The position numbers were made by a program, and so were the translations under genes. DNA of 64,000 bases from positions 162,490-226,489 of the forward strand of contig MKUH01000006.1 in assembly GCA_001897745.1 (NCBI GenBank), given 5' to 3'. This document shows positions 42,846-51,307 of this stretch, piece by piece; positions within the stretch are counted from its first letter, which is position 1, and the number at the start of each line of letters is the position of its first letter. The notes beneath the pieces are model-generated. The model had not been told where the DNA came from, did not search any database, and saw only the letters and a program-made list of their open reading frames with translations. The DNA is from Candidatus Accumulibacter sp. 66-26. GTDB taxonomy: Bacteria; Pseudomonadota; Gammaproteobacteria; Burkholderiales; Rhodocyclaceae.

Positions 42846-45335
42846 ATGCGCATAAACATCCTCGCCTTCGCGGCCGGGGTCGGGCTTCTGCAGTTGCAGG
42901 CGCAGCTGCCGCCGGCGTGGGCGACCGCCGCCCTGCTGCTCGGCGGCGCGCTGTTCGCGCTCCTGCCGCTTCGTCTGCCGTACGCTGCCCTTCGCCTCCT
43001 GGTGCCGCTGGCCTGCGCCGCGCTCGGTTGCGGCTGGGCCGCCATGCTCGCCCACGAGCGCCTGGGAGAATTCCTGCCCGCCGCGTGGGAAGGGCGCGAT
43101 ATCCGCGTCGTCGGCGTCGTGGCCAGCCTGCCGCAGACGATGGAGCGCGGCGAGCGCTTCGAGTTCGTGGTCGAGCGCGTCGAGACGGAAGGTGCGCAGG
43201 TGCCGGGACGGATGCTGATCTCATGGTATCGCGGACGATCCGATGCGGTCGGCGAAGGCGGGAGCGAAGAGATGCACGGCGGGCGGAGCGTGCGTCCCGG
43301 CGAGCGCTGGCGGTTCACCGTCCGCCTCAAGCGTCCGCACGGCGCGGCGAATCCGCAGGGCTTCGACTACGAGGCCTGGCTGCTCGAACGCGATCTGCGT
43401 GCCACCGGCTACGTACGTCCGCGCGCCGAGGCGCAGCGCCTGGACGCCTTCGTCGCGCGCCCGGCCTATGTCGTCGAGCGCCTGCGCGAGCGGGTTCGGG
43501 CGAACTTCGAGGCCGCGCTGCCCGACGGAAAGTACGCCGGCGTCCTGGTCGCCCTCGCGGTGGGCGACCAGCGCGCGATCCCGCCGGCGCAGTGGCTGCT
43601 CTTCCGGCAGACGGGGATCACGCACCTCATGAGCATCTCCGGCCTCCACGTCACGATGGTCGGCGCGCTCTTCGCGGCTCTCGCCGGCTGGGCCTGGCGG
43701 CGCAGCGAGCGTTTGACGCTGGCTTTGCCGGCGCAGAAGGCGGCGGTCATCGCCGGCTGGGCGGCGGCCTTCGCCTACGCGCTGCTCGCCGGCTTTTCGG
43801 TGCCGACCCAGCGCACGCTCTGGATGCTCACCGTGGTCGCCGTCGCGCTCTGTTCGGGACGCAATCCGGGCGCGTCGCGCACCTTGCTGCTGGCCCTGCT
43901 CGCCGTGCTTCTGATCGATCCGTGGAGCTTGCTGGCGGCGGGGTTCTGGCTGTCGTTCGCGGCGGTCGGGCTGCTTTTCTACGCCGGCTCGGCCCGCCTC
44001 GGCGAAGCCGCCGGCTGGCGCGCGATGGCGCTGCGCTGGGGCGTCACTCAGTGGGCGGTGACGCTCGGCACGCTGCCCATCCTGCTGCTGCTCTTCCAGC
44101 AGTTCTCGCTGGTTGCGCCGCTCGCCAACGCCGTCGCGATCCCGCTCGTCAGCTTCGTCGTGACGCCGCTCGCGCTGCTCTTCGCCATGCTGCCCTGGGC
44201 GCCGCTGCTGCACGTCGACCACTGGCTGCTCGAAGGGCTCATGCGCCTGATCGAAACCCTCGCCGGCTGGCCGCTCTGGGAGCAGGCGGTGCCGCCGCTC
44301 GCCGCCGTCCTGCTGGCGCTGCTCGGCGCGCTCTGGCTGCTTCTGCCGCGCGGTTTTCCGGCGCGTTCGCTCGGCCTGTTTCTGCTTCTGCCGGCGCTGT
44401 TCTGGCCGCCGCCGCGTCCGCCGCCGGGCGCCGCCTGGATCGACGTGCTCGACGTCGGGCACGGCCTTGCCGTCGTCGTGCGCACGGCGCGGCACGCGCT
44501 GCTTTACGACGCCGGACCGCAATACGGCAGCGATGCCGACGCCGGGCAGCGCGTCGTGCTGCCTTTTTTGCGCGCGGTCGGCGTGCGCCGGCTCGATACG
44601 CTGCTCGTTTCGCATCGCGACAAGGATCATGCGGGCGGCGTTGGCGCGGTGCGCGCCGCGCTTCCGGTGACGCGCCTGCTCGCCTCGTTCGACGTGGCGG
44701 ACGAAGGATGGGCGGGAAAAACGGTGGCCGGAAAGGCGGCGACGGGCGAGGCGGCGATGGGAGGAGCCGCAACGGGAGGAGCCGCAACGGGAGGAGCCGC
44801 GGGCGGGATGACGGCGCCCGCAGCGCTGCCCGCCGCCGCTCCGGCGACCGAGCGTTGCGCCGCCGGCCAGCAGTGGGAGTGGGACGGCGTGCGCTTCCGC
44901 ATTCTGCACCCGGCAGCCGGCGACTACGCCCGTCCGGCGCGCAACACGAACAGCCTGAGCTGCGTGCTGCGCATCGAGAACGACGCCGGCAGCATGCTGC
45001 TGACCGGCGACATCGAGGCGCCGGAGGAGCAGGCGCTGCTGCGCGCGCCGGATGCGCGGGAGGCGCTCGCCGCCACCGTCCTGCTCGCCGCCCACCACGG
45101 CAGCCGCTCCTCGACGACCGCCCCCTTCCTCGCCGCCGTCGCGCCGCGCGACGTGATTTTCTCGGCCGCCTACCGCGACCGCTTCCGTCACCCGCACCCG
45201 GAAGTGCTCGAACGCATCGGCGCCAGCACTGCCTGGCGCACCGACCGCGACGGCGCGGTGCGCGTCGAACTGGACGGCGCCGTCGTCCTGCGGGCGCAGC
45301 GAACGCTGCATCGACGCTATTGGCACGGGCAGTAG
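42846..45335 (+). CDS. comEC: DNA uptake channel protein ComEC/Rec2
   Basis: 829 residues, full length. N-terminal helices and an OB-fold region (VVGVVASLPQTMERGERFEFVVERV) precede the competence domain with QTGITHLMSISGLHVTMVGALF and several helices, and a C-terminal metallo-beta-lactamase domain with LLVSHRDKDHAGGVGAV and VLLAAHHGSRSS. It carries single-stranded DNA across the inner membrane during transformation. The cytosolic domain contains a low-complexity Gly/Ala/Thr insert (about residues 620-665) coded by 15-bp repeats. Confidence 0.93.
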   Translation: MRINILAFAAGVGLLQLQAQLPPAWATAALLLGGALFALLPLRLPYAALRLLVPLACAALGCGWAAMLAHERLGEFLPAAWEGRDIRVVGVVASLPQTMERGERFEFVVERVETEGAQVPGRMLISWYRGRSDAVGEGGSEEMHGGRSVRPGERWRFTVRLKRPHGAANPQGFDYEAWLLERDLRATGYVRPRAEAQRLDAFVARPAYVVERLRERVRANFEAALPDGKYAGVLVALAVGDQRAIPPAQWLLFRQTGITHLMSISGLHVTMVGALFAALAGWAWRRSERLTLALPAQKAAVIAGWAAAFAYALLAGFSVPTQRTLWMLTVVAVALCSGRNPGASRTLLLALLAVLLIDPWSLLAAGFWLSFAAVGLLFYAGSARLGEAAGWRAMALRWGVTQWAVTLGTLPILLLLFQQFSLVAPLANAVAIPLVSFVVTPLALLFAMLPWAPLLHVDHWLLEGLMRLIETLAGWPLWEQAVPPLAAVLLALLGALWLLLPRGFPARSLGLFLLLPALFWPPPRPPPGAAWIDVLDVGHGLAVVVRTARHALLYDAGPQYGSDADAGQRVVLPFLRAVGVRRLDTLLVSHRDKDHAGGVGAVRAALPVTRLLASFDVADEGWAGKTVAGKAATGEAAMGGAATGGAATGGAAGGMTAPAALPAAAPATERCAAGQQWEWDGVRFRILHPAAGDYARPARNTNSLSCVLRIENDAGSMLLTGDIEAPEEQALLRAPDAREALAATVLLAAHHGSRSSTTAPFLAAVAPRDVIFSAAYRDRFRHPHPEVLERIGASTAWRTDRDGAVRVELDGAVVLRAQRTLHRRYWHGQ
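44760..44803 (+). repeat. 15-bp tandem repeats inside comEC
   Basis: Three copies of GGAGGAGCCGCAACG (the last diverging at its end) code for repeats of Gly-Gly-Ala-Ala-Thr between motifs of the metallo-beta-lactamase domain. Confidence 0.8.
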
Positions 45336-45369
45336 TGCTATCCTTTTGCGGATAAGGGAGGTCGATGAC

Positions 45370-46272
45370 ATGAGTATTTTTTCCGCGCTCTCGCGCTGGT
45401 TCGCCGGACAGGCCGCCGCGCGCTGCAGCGAACGCGACGTGCGCTGCGTATCGCCCGCCGGCCTGCACCGCATGGCCTACACCGAATGGGGCGAGCGCGA
45501 CAATCCGAACGTGCTGGTCTGCGTGCATGGCCTGACGCGCAACGGGCGCGACTTCGACGACCTGGCGCGCGCGCTGGCCGCCGATTACCGCGTGATCTGC
45601 CCGGACGTCGTCGGACGCGGGCGCAGCGACTGGTTGCGTGATCCGGCCGGCTACGGCTTTCCGCAGTACGTGGCAGACATGATGGTGCTGCTCGCGCGCA
45701 TCGACGCCGAGTCCGTGCATTGGTTCGGCACCTCGATGGGCGGGCTGATCGGCATGTTCATCGCCAGCCAGGACGATTCGCCGATTTCGCGTCTGGTGCT
45801 CAACGACGTCGGCCCGCTGATCACCGCCGAGTCGCTGCGCCGCATCGGCGAATACGTCGGCAACGCGCCGAAGTTCGATACCTACGAGGACGCCGAGAAG
45901 TACATCCGGCTGGTCAGCGCGCCCTTCGGCAAGCTGAGCGCCGCGCAGTGGCGCCATCTGACCGAGAGCTGCCTGCGCCGGGGCGCCGACGGGCGCCTGG
46001 AAATGCGCTACGACCCGGGCATCGGCGCGCCCTTCCGCAACGCCATGCTCTATCAGGACGTCGATCTGTGGCCGATCTACGACCGCATCCGCTGCCCGAC
46101 GCTGGTCGTGCGCGGTTCCGAGTCCGACCTGCTGACGCGCGAGACGGTGCTGGCCATGGCCGCCCGCGGGCCGCGTCCGCGGACGGTCGAAATCCCCGAC
46201 GTCGGACACGCGCCGATGTTCCTCGAATCCGAGCAGATCGCCATCGTGCGCGATTTCCTGCTGGCTGCCTGA
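45370..46272 (+). CDS. Alpha/beta hydrolase
   Basis: 300 residues from ATG 45370, with GGGAGG upstream; a TTG at 45346 is less likely. VLVCVHGLTRNGRDFDDLARALAADYRVICPDVVGRGRSDW is the oxyanion and first part of the fold, and GTSMGGLIGMFIA carries the GxSxG nucleophile elbow (G-T-S-M-G). The acid is in SESDLLTRE and the base in DVGHAP. Substrate unknown. The next gene begins only 2 bp after its stop; together they may be an operon. Confidence 0.88.
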   Translation: MSIFSALSRWFAGQAAARCSERDVRCVSPAGLHRMAYTEWGERDNPNVLVCVHGLTRNGRDFDDLARALAADYRVICPDVVGRGRSDWLRDPAGYGFPQYVADMMVLLARIDAESVHWFGTSMGGLIGMFIASQDDSPISRLVLNDVGPLITAESLRRIGEYVGNAPKFDTYEDAEKYIRLVSAPFGKLSAAQWRHLTESCLRRGADGRLEMRYDPGIGAPFRNAMLYQDVDLWPIYDRIRCPTLVVRGSESDLLTRETVLAMAARGPRPRTVEIPDVGHAPMFLESEQIAIVRDFLLAA

Positions 46273-46274
46273 GC

Positions 46275-47054
46275 ATGAGTTTCGTCGAAGTTCTCGGGCG
46301 CACGCTCGAATACCAGCTGATCCCCGCCCACCAGATCGACCGTCCGACGCTCGTCTTCCTGCACGAAGGCCTCGGCAGCATCGCCATGTGGCGCGACTTC
46401 CCGGCGCGCGTCGCGCAACTTACCGGCTGCCGCACGCTGCTCTGGTCGCGCACCGGCTACGGCCAGTCGTCGCCCCTGCCGGTGCCGCGCACGGCGCGCT
46501 ACATGCACGAGGAGGCGCTCGACGTGATGCCGGCGCTGTTCGCGAGCCTCGGCATCGAACGCCCGCTGCTGATCGGCCACAGCGATGGCGGCTCGATCGC
46601 GCTGATCCACGCTGGCGCCTACCCGGAACGCGTCGCCGGCCTCATCGTGCTGGCGCCGCATGAGTTCGTCGAGGAGAAGGCGCTCGCCGGCATCCGCGCG
46701 GCCGGCGAGTTCTACGCCGCGAGCGACTGGCGGGAGCGCCTGGGCCGCTACCACCGCGATCCCGACGCCGTCTTCCGCGCCTGGCACGACACCTGGCTGA
46801 GCCCCGCCTTCCGCGACTGGAACATCGAGGAATACCTGCCGGCGATCCGCTGCCCGGTTCTCGCCATCCAGGGCGAGGACGATGAGTACGCGACGATGCG
46901 CCAGATCGAGGCAATCGCCGAGGCGGCGCCGGGCGGCGCGCTTGGCGGCGATATCGATCTGCTGCGCCTCGCCGATTGCCGGCACACGCCGCAGCGCGAT
47001 CAGACCGACGCCGTGCTGGCGGCGATCGCCGCCTTTCTGGAGCGCCTTTCGTGA
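46275..47054 (+). CDS. Alpha/beta hydrolase
   Basis: 259 residues, ATG 46275. LVFLHEGLGSIAMWRDFPARVAQLTGCRTLLWSRTGYGQS, then LLIGHSDGGSIALIHAGAYPERV with the GxSxG elbow (G-H-S-D-G), and IQGEDDEYATMRQIEAI plus LADCRHTPQRDQ for the catalytic acid and histidine. It resembles peptidase-like and lactonase-like hydrolases of several hundred uncharacterised kinds. Starts 2 bp after the previous hydrolase. Confidence 0.86.
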   Translation: MSFVEVLGRTLEYQLIPAHQIDRPTLVFLHEGLGSIAMWRDFPARVAQLTGCRTLLWSRTGYGQSSPLPVPRTARYMHEEALDVMPALFASLGIERPLLIGHSDGGSIALIHAGAYPERVAGLIVLAPHEFVEEKALAGIRAAGEFYAASDWRERLGRYHRDPDAVFRAWHDTWLSPAFRDWNIEEYLPAIRCPVLAIQGEDDEYATMRQIEAIAEAAPGGALGGDIDLLRLADCRHTPQRDQTDAVLAAIAAFLERLS

Positions 47055-47127
47055 GCGCCGGATTTTCCCCGCGCCGCGCCCGGAGCCACGCCGACAGCGG
47101 ACGGCGCCCGTGCCGGAGCGGACTGCC

Positions 47128-49572
47128 TTGAGCGCGCCCGCGATGGATGCCGCCCCCCTTGCCGACGTGCTGTTCGTGACCGACAGCGAAGGCGTCGTGC
47201 GGGACGTGCAGGGACCGCTGCAGACGATGTTCGGTCGCGGCCGCGCGGAAGTGCTCGGGCAGCCGCTGTCCATGCTGATCCGGCCGCAGAACGAAGCGCT
47301 CGCTTGCTGCAGTGCCGCGTCCGGCGTGCATCTCGCGCTCGGCCGGCGCGACGGGGGGGATTTTCCCGTCTGCATCAACCCGACCCACGCCGGCAGCCTC
47401 TGCTATCTGCACGTCCGTCCGCAGGGCTGCATCGCGCACTACGCGGTGAGCGCGCTGGCGTCGACGCCAGCCACTGTCGACGACATCGCCTCGCTGCACG
47501 AGGCGCTGCTCGAAAGCGTCAGCCACGCCTTCATCTCGGTCGGCCTCGACGGGCGGATCAACTTCTTCAACCGCGCCGCGCAGCGCATGCTCGGCTATCG
47601 CGCCGAGGAAGTCGTCAGCCACCATACGCCGCTGCTCTTCCACGACCCGCAGGAGATCGCCGGGCTGGCCGAGCGCCTGGCCGGCGAGCGCGGGCCGTCG
47701 GCCGGCGCCGGCATGGACGTTTTCTTCCAGCGCGAATCGCAGGGCGAGGTGGTCGAGGCCGAGTGGACCTACATCCGCAAAGACGGTTCGCGCTTCCCGG
47801 TCCTGCTGGCGACCATGATCCTGCGCAACGCCCGGCGCGAGGTCATCGGCTGCCTCGGCGTGGCGACCGACATCACCGAGCGCCGCAAGGCCGAGGAAAA
47901 GCTGCGCCTGTCCGACGAGGTGTTCGAGAACAGTCTCGAAGCGATCATGGTGACCGACGCCGACAACACCATCGTCGCCGTCAATCCGGCCTTCGTCGCG
48001 GTCACCGGCTACTCGCGCGAGGAGGCGGTCGGCGCCAATCCGCGCATGCTGAGCTCCGGCCGCCACGATGTCGGCTTTTACGCGGCGATGTGGCAGGAAC
48101 TACGCGAGCGCGGCGTGTGGGCGGGCGAGATATGGGATCGCCGCAAGAACGGCGACGTCTATCCGAAGTGGGTGACGATCAATGCGCTGCGCGACGCGCA
48201 GAGCGGGCGGGCGACGCACTATCTGGCGATGTTCGCCGACCTCAGCGAGCGCAAGCGGGCCGAAGCGACGATCGATTTCCTCGCGCACAACGATCCGTTG
48301 ACCCGCCTGCCCAACCGCACCACGCTGCTCGTCCGCCTCGAACAGGCGATCGCCGACGCGCGCCGCCAGGGACACCGGCTCGCGCTGCTCTTCATCGATC
48401 TCGACCGTTTCAAGACGATCAACGACACGCTCGGGCATCCGCTCGGCGACCGCCTGCTGGTCGCCGTCGCGCAGCGCATCGCGCAGACGGTGCGCGAGAG
48501 TGACACGCTGGCGCGCCTGGGCGGCGACGAGTTCGTCGTCGTCCTGCCGGGCATCGCGCGCGAGATGGACGCGGCGCAACTGGCGATCGACATCTCGCGC
48601 ATCCTCGCCGAGCCCTTCGAGATCGGCGCGCACCAGCTGCATACCGCGGCGTCGATGGGGATCAGCCTGTTTCCGCACGACGGCAGCGATCCCGAGACGC
48701 TGATGAAGAACGCCGATACCGCGCTGCATCACGCCAAGGCGCGCGGGCGCGGCAATTTCCAGTTCTACGCGGCGCAGATGAACGAGAGCGCGGCCGAGCA
48801 TCTGGCGCTCGAAAACGGCCTGCGCCAGGCGCTCGTGCGCGGCGAGTTCGAGCTGCACTTCCAGCCGCAGATGCGCATCGCCGACCGCCGGCTGATCGGC
48901 TTCGAGGCGCTGATCCGCTGGCGCCATCCCGGGAAGGGGCTGCTGGCGCCCGTCGTCTTCATTCCGCTGGCCGAGGAGAGCGGTCTCATCGCGCGCATCG
49001 GCGAGTGGGTGATCGGCGAGGCCTGCCGGCAGGCGGTCGCCTGGCAGGCGACGGCGCGGGCGCCGGTGCGCGTCGCGGTGAACCTTTCGGTGCGCCAGTT
49101 CGCGCAGCCCGACCTGCTCGGGCAGGTGCGGCGCGCGCTCGATGCGAGCGGGCTGGCGCCGGCGCTGCTCGAACTGGAGATCACCGAAAGCGCGCTGATG
49201 GAGTCGCCCGAGAAGGCCGTCGAGGTGCTGCGCGAGCTGCGCGCGATGGGTGTCTGTCTGGCGCTCGACGATTTCGGCACCGGCTACTCGTCGCTCTCCT
49301 ACCTCAAGCACCTGCCGATCAACCGCCTGAAGATCGACCGCTCCTTCGTCAGCGAGATCGGCGTCGACGCCAACGACACGGCGATCGCGACGGCGACCAT
49401 CGCGCTCGCGCACAAGCTCGGGCTGGAGGTCGTCGCCGAAGGCATCGAGACGCCGGCGCAGCTCGCGCTGCTGGCAGCCGAGGGCTGCGACGAGGGGCAG
49501 GGCTACTACTTCAGCCGGCCGCTGGCGCCGGCGCTGGTGGCGGGCTTCATCGAGCGCGAGGCGGCGGCCTGA
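47128..49572 (+). CDS. PAS-PAS-PAS-GGDEF-EAL cyclic-di-GMP protein
   Basis: 814 residues from TTG 47128, chosen because GGAG lies ten bases upstream; ATG 47143 is the conservative choice. Three PAS-type segments are visible: VLFVTDSEGVVRDVQGPLQTMFG, SVSHAFISVGLDGRINFFNRAAQRMLGY and FENSLEAIMVTDADNTIVAVNPAFVAVTGY, the latter two with PAC ends (CLGVATDITERRKAEE, YLAMFADLSERKRAEA). GGDEF (ARLGGDEFVVVLPG, about 465) and EAL (GFEALIRWR, about 590) are intact. No membrane helices are seen. Its 3' end overlaps the convergent mtfA by 26 bp. Confidence 0.9.
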   Translation: MSAPAMDAAPLADVLFVTDSEGVVRDVQGPLQTMFGRGRAEVLGQPLSMLIRPQNEALACCSAASGVHLALGRRDGGDFPVCINPTHAGSLCYLHVRPQGCIAHYAVSALASTPATVDDIASLHEALLESVSHAFISVGLDGRINFFNRAAQRMLGYRAEEVVSHHTPLLFHDPQEIAGLAERLAGERGPSAGAGMDVFFQRESQGEVVEAEWTYIRKDGSRFPVLLATMILRNARREVIGCLGVATDITERRKAEEKLRLSDEVFENSLEAIMVTDADNTIVAVNPAFVAVTGYSREEAVGANPRMLSSGRHDVGFYAAMWQELRERGVWAGEIWDRRKNGDVYPKWVTINALRDAQSGRATHYLAMFADLSERKRAEATIDFLAHNDPLTRLPNRTTLLVRLEQAIADARRQGHRLALLFIDLDRFKTINDTLGHPLGDRLLVAVAQRIAQTVRESDTLARLGGDEFVVVLPGIAREMDAAQLAIDISRILAEPFEIGAHQLHTAASMGISLFPHDGSDPETLMKNADTALHHAKARGRGNFQFYAAQMNESAAEHLALENGLRQALVRGEFELHFQPQMRIADRRLIGFEALIRWRHPGKGLLAPVVFIPLAEESGLIARIGEWVIGEACRQAVAWQATARAPVRVAVNLSVRQFAQPDLLGQVRRALDASGLAPALLELEITESALMESPEKAVEVLRELRAMGVCLALDDFGTGYSSLSYLKHLPINRLKIDRSFVSEIGVDANDTAIATATIALAHKLGLEVVAEGIETPAQLALLAAEGCDEGQGYYFSRPLAPALVAGFIEREAAA

Positions 49573-50329
49573 GTCCCGGATCCTGGCGGTAGAAGCGCGT
49601 CAGCAGGCGGTAGAACTCCGGATATTCGGCGCGCAGAAGGTCCGGCGCTTCGAAGAAGATCTCGCTCATGACGGCGAAGAATTCGCCGGGCGTTTCCGAG
49701 GCGTAGGGATCGAGCAGGGTTTCCTCGCCGGCCGCGTCGGCTTCGTCGACCAGCGCGCAGAAGTCGTCGTAGGCGGCGAGCAGCGTGTCTTCCCAGACCT
49801 TGCGCGGAACCTGCGGCGGCAGCGGCGGAATGCCGTCCGCCTCGCCGTTCAGCATGTCGAGCTTGTGCGCGAATTCGTGGATGACCACGTTGTAGCCGGC
49901 GCCGGCCATCTGCGCGTCGCGCCAGGAAACGAGCAGCGGCCCGCCTTCCCAGGCCTCGCCGGAGGCCACGTCGTCGTATTCGTGCACCACGCCGAACTCG
50001 TCCTCGGTGCGGCGCGGGATGACGAACTCGTCCGGGTAGACGACGATGCCGACCCAGCCGCGATACCAGTCGAGCCCGAGGTTGAGGATGGGCAGGCAGC
50101 CCTGCGCGGCGATAGCGACGCTGATCGTGTCGGAGAGTTCGAGGCCGCCGGCCGTCGAGAACTCCTTGGTCGCCAGAAAGTCCGTCGCCAGCGCGCGCAG
50201 CCGCGCTTCCTCCCTGGCGTCGAGCGCGGCGAGGAAGGGCAGGCCGGCGACCGTCCGCCGCCACAGCGCGTCGGGGATGGGCGTCGGCGCGCTGCGTCCG
50301 CGCAGCCAGTCGAAGAGCTTGCCGATCAC
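49547..50329 (-). CDS. mtfA: MtfA-type zinc peptidase
   Basis: 260 residues from GTG 50327-50329. The metalloprotease motif is VVIHEFAHKLDMLNGEADGIPPLP (HExxH), with the upstream LLVSWRDAQMAGAGYN block and the later YASETPGEFFAVMSEIFFEAP that supplies the third ligand region, all as in MtfA (DUF980). In E. coli MtfA binds the repressor Mlc. The start overlaps the stop of the DMT transporter as GTGA, so it is coupled to that gene. Confidence 0.92.
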   Translation of the reverse strand: MIGKLFDWLRGRSAPTPIPDALWRRTVAGLPFLAALDAREEARLRALATDFLATKEFSTAGGLELSDTISVAIAAQGCLPILNLGLDWYRGWVGIVVYPDEFVIPRRTEDEFGVVHEYDDVASGEAWEGGPLLVSWRDAQMAGAGYNVVIHEFAHKLDMLNGEADGIPPLPPQVPRKVWEDTLLAAYDDFCALVDEADAAGEETLLDPYASETPGEFFAVMSEIFFEAPDLLRAEYPEFYRLLTRFYRQDPGLRPPPRAR

Positions 50330-51240
50330 TTGCGCCGAAGCCGGGGAAGCGCCGCGGTCGTCAGGTAGATGCCGGCGAAGATCAGCGCGATGCCCGCGTA
50401 GTGGTAGGCGTGCGGAATCTCGCCGAGGAAGGCCGCCGAGAGCAGCGTGCCGAAGACCGGCATCAGGTGGATGAAGAGGCTGGCCTTGCTGGCGCCGACT
50501 TCGCTTACCGCGCGGTTGTAGAAGAGGTAGCCGATGAAGCTTGGGAAGATGCCGACGTAGAGGAGTCCGGCGGCGGCGCCCCAGTGCAGGTTGATGTGCC
50601 GTCCGCCGGCCAGCTCCCAAGCGTAGAAGGGGGCGAGGCCGACCACGCCGACGGCGGCGAAGGCGGCGAACAGGAGCATCGGATCGACGCCGGCCGGCCG
50701 CCATTGCAGGCCGATCGTGTAGATCGCCCAGACAAGGACGGCGCCGAGCATCCACAGGTCGCCGACGTTGAGGCTGAGCGTGCCGAGCGTCGTTGGGTCG
50801 CCGCGCAGGACGATGGTGGCGACGCCGACGAAGGAGACGACGACGCCGAAACCCTCGATGGGGTGCAGATGCTTCCTGAGGAACAGCCAGGAGAGCGCGA
50901 TGGTGGCGATCGGGATGAAGGAGTTGAGCAGGACGGCGTTGGTCGCCGCCGTGTACTGCAGCGCGACGTAGGCGAAGGTGTTGTAGCAGCCGATGCCGAC
51001 GATGCCGAGCGCGAGGACGGGCTTCCAGCCCTTCTTCAGCAGCGGCCATTGCGTCCTGAGGTGCGGCAGGGCGAGCGGCAGCACGAGCAGCAGCGCGATG
51101 ACCCAGCGCCAGAAGGCGAGCGCCATGGGCGGCACGTCGCCGCGGATGGCCCGGCCGAGCACCATGTTGCCGGACCAGAACAGCGTGGTCAGCGTGAGCA
51201 GGAGGTAGGGGTGGCGGAAGCGGGAGAGCAGGGCGGGCAT
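50326..51240 (-). CDS. DMT-superfamily transporter (EamA)
   Basis: 304 residues with ten hydrophobic helices in two EamA repeats: first repeat WSGNMVLGRAIRGDVPPMALAFWRWVIALLLVLPLAL, second repeat beginning WMLGAVLVWAIYTIGLQWRP. This family exports amino acids, drugs or other metabolites and direction cannot be told here. It starts 67 bp from the divergent relA and overlaps mtfA by 4 bp at its 3' end. Confidence 0.88.
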   Translation of the reverse strand: MPALLSRFRHPYLLLTLTTLFWSGNMVLGRAIRGDVPPMALAFWRWVIALLLVLPLALPHLRTQWPLLKKGWKPVLALGIVGIGCYNTFAYVALQYTAATNAVLLNSFIPIATIALSWLFLRKHLHPIEGFGVVVSFVGVATIVLRGDPTTLGTLSLNVGDLWMLGAVLVWAIYTIGLQWRPAGVDPMLLFAAFAAVGVVGLAPFYAWELAGGRHINLHWGAAAGLLYVGIFPSFIGYLFYNRAVSEVGASKASLFIHLMPVFGTLLSAAFLGEIPHAYHYAGIALIFAGIYLTTAALPRLRRK

Positions 51241-51307
51241 GCGGCGAACGTCTCTGCGAGGAAAGGCGCATTATGCCCGAGGCCGGGCGGCGGCTTATAA
51301 TCCGGCC

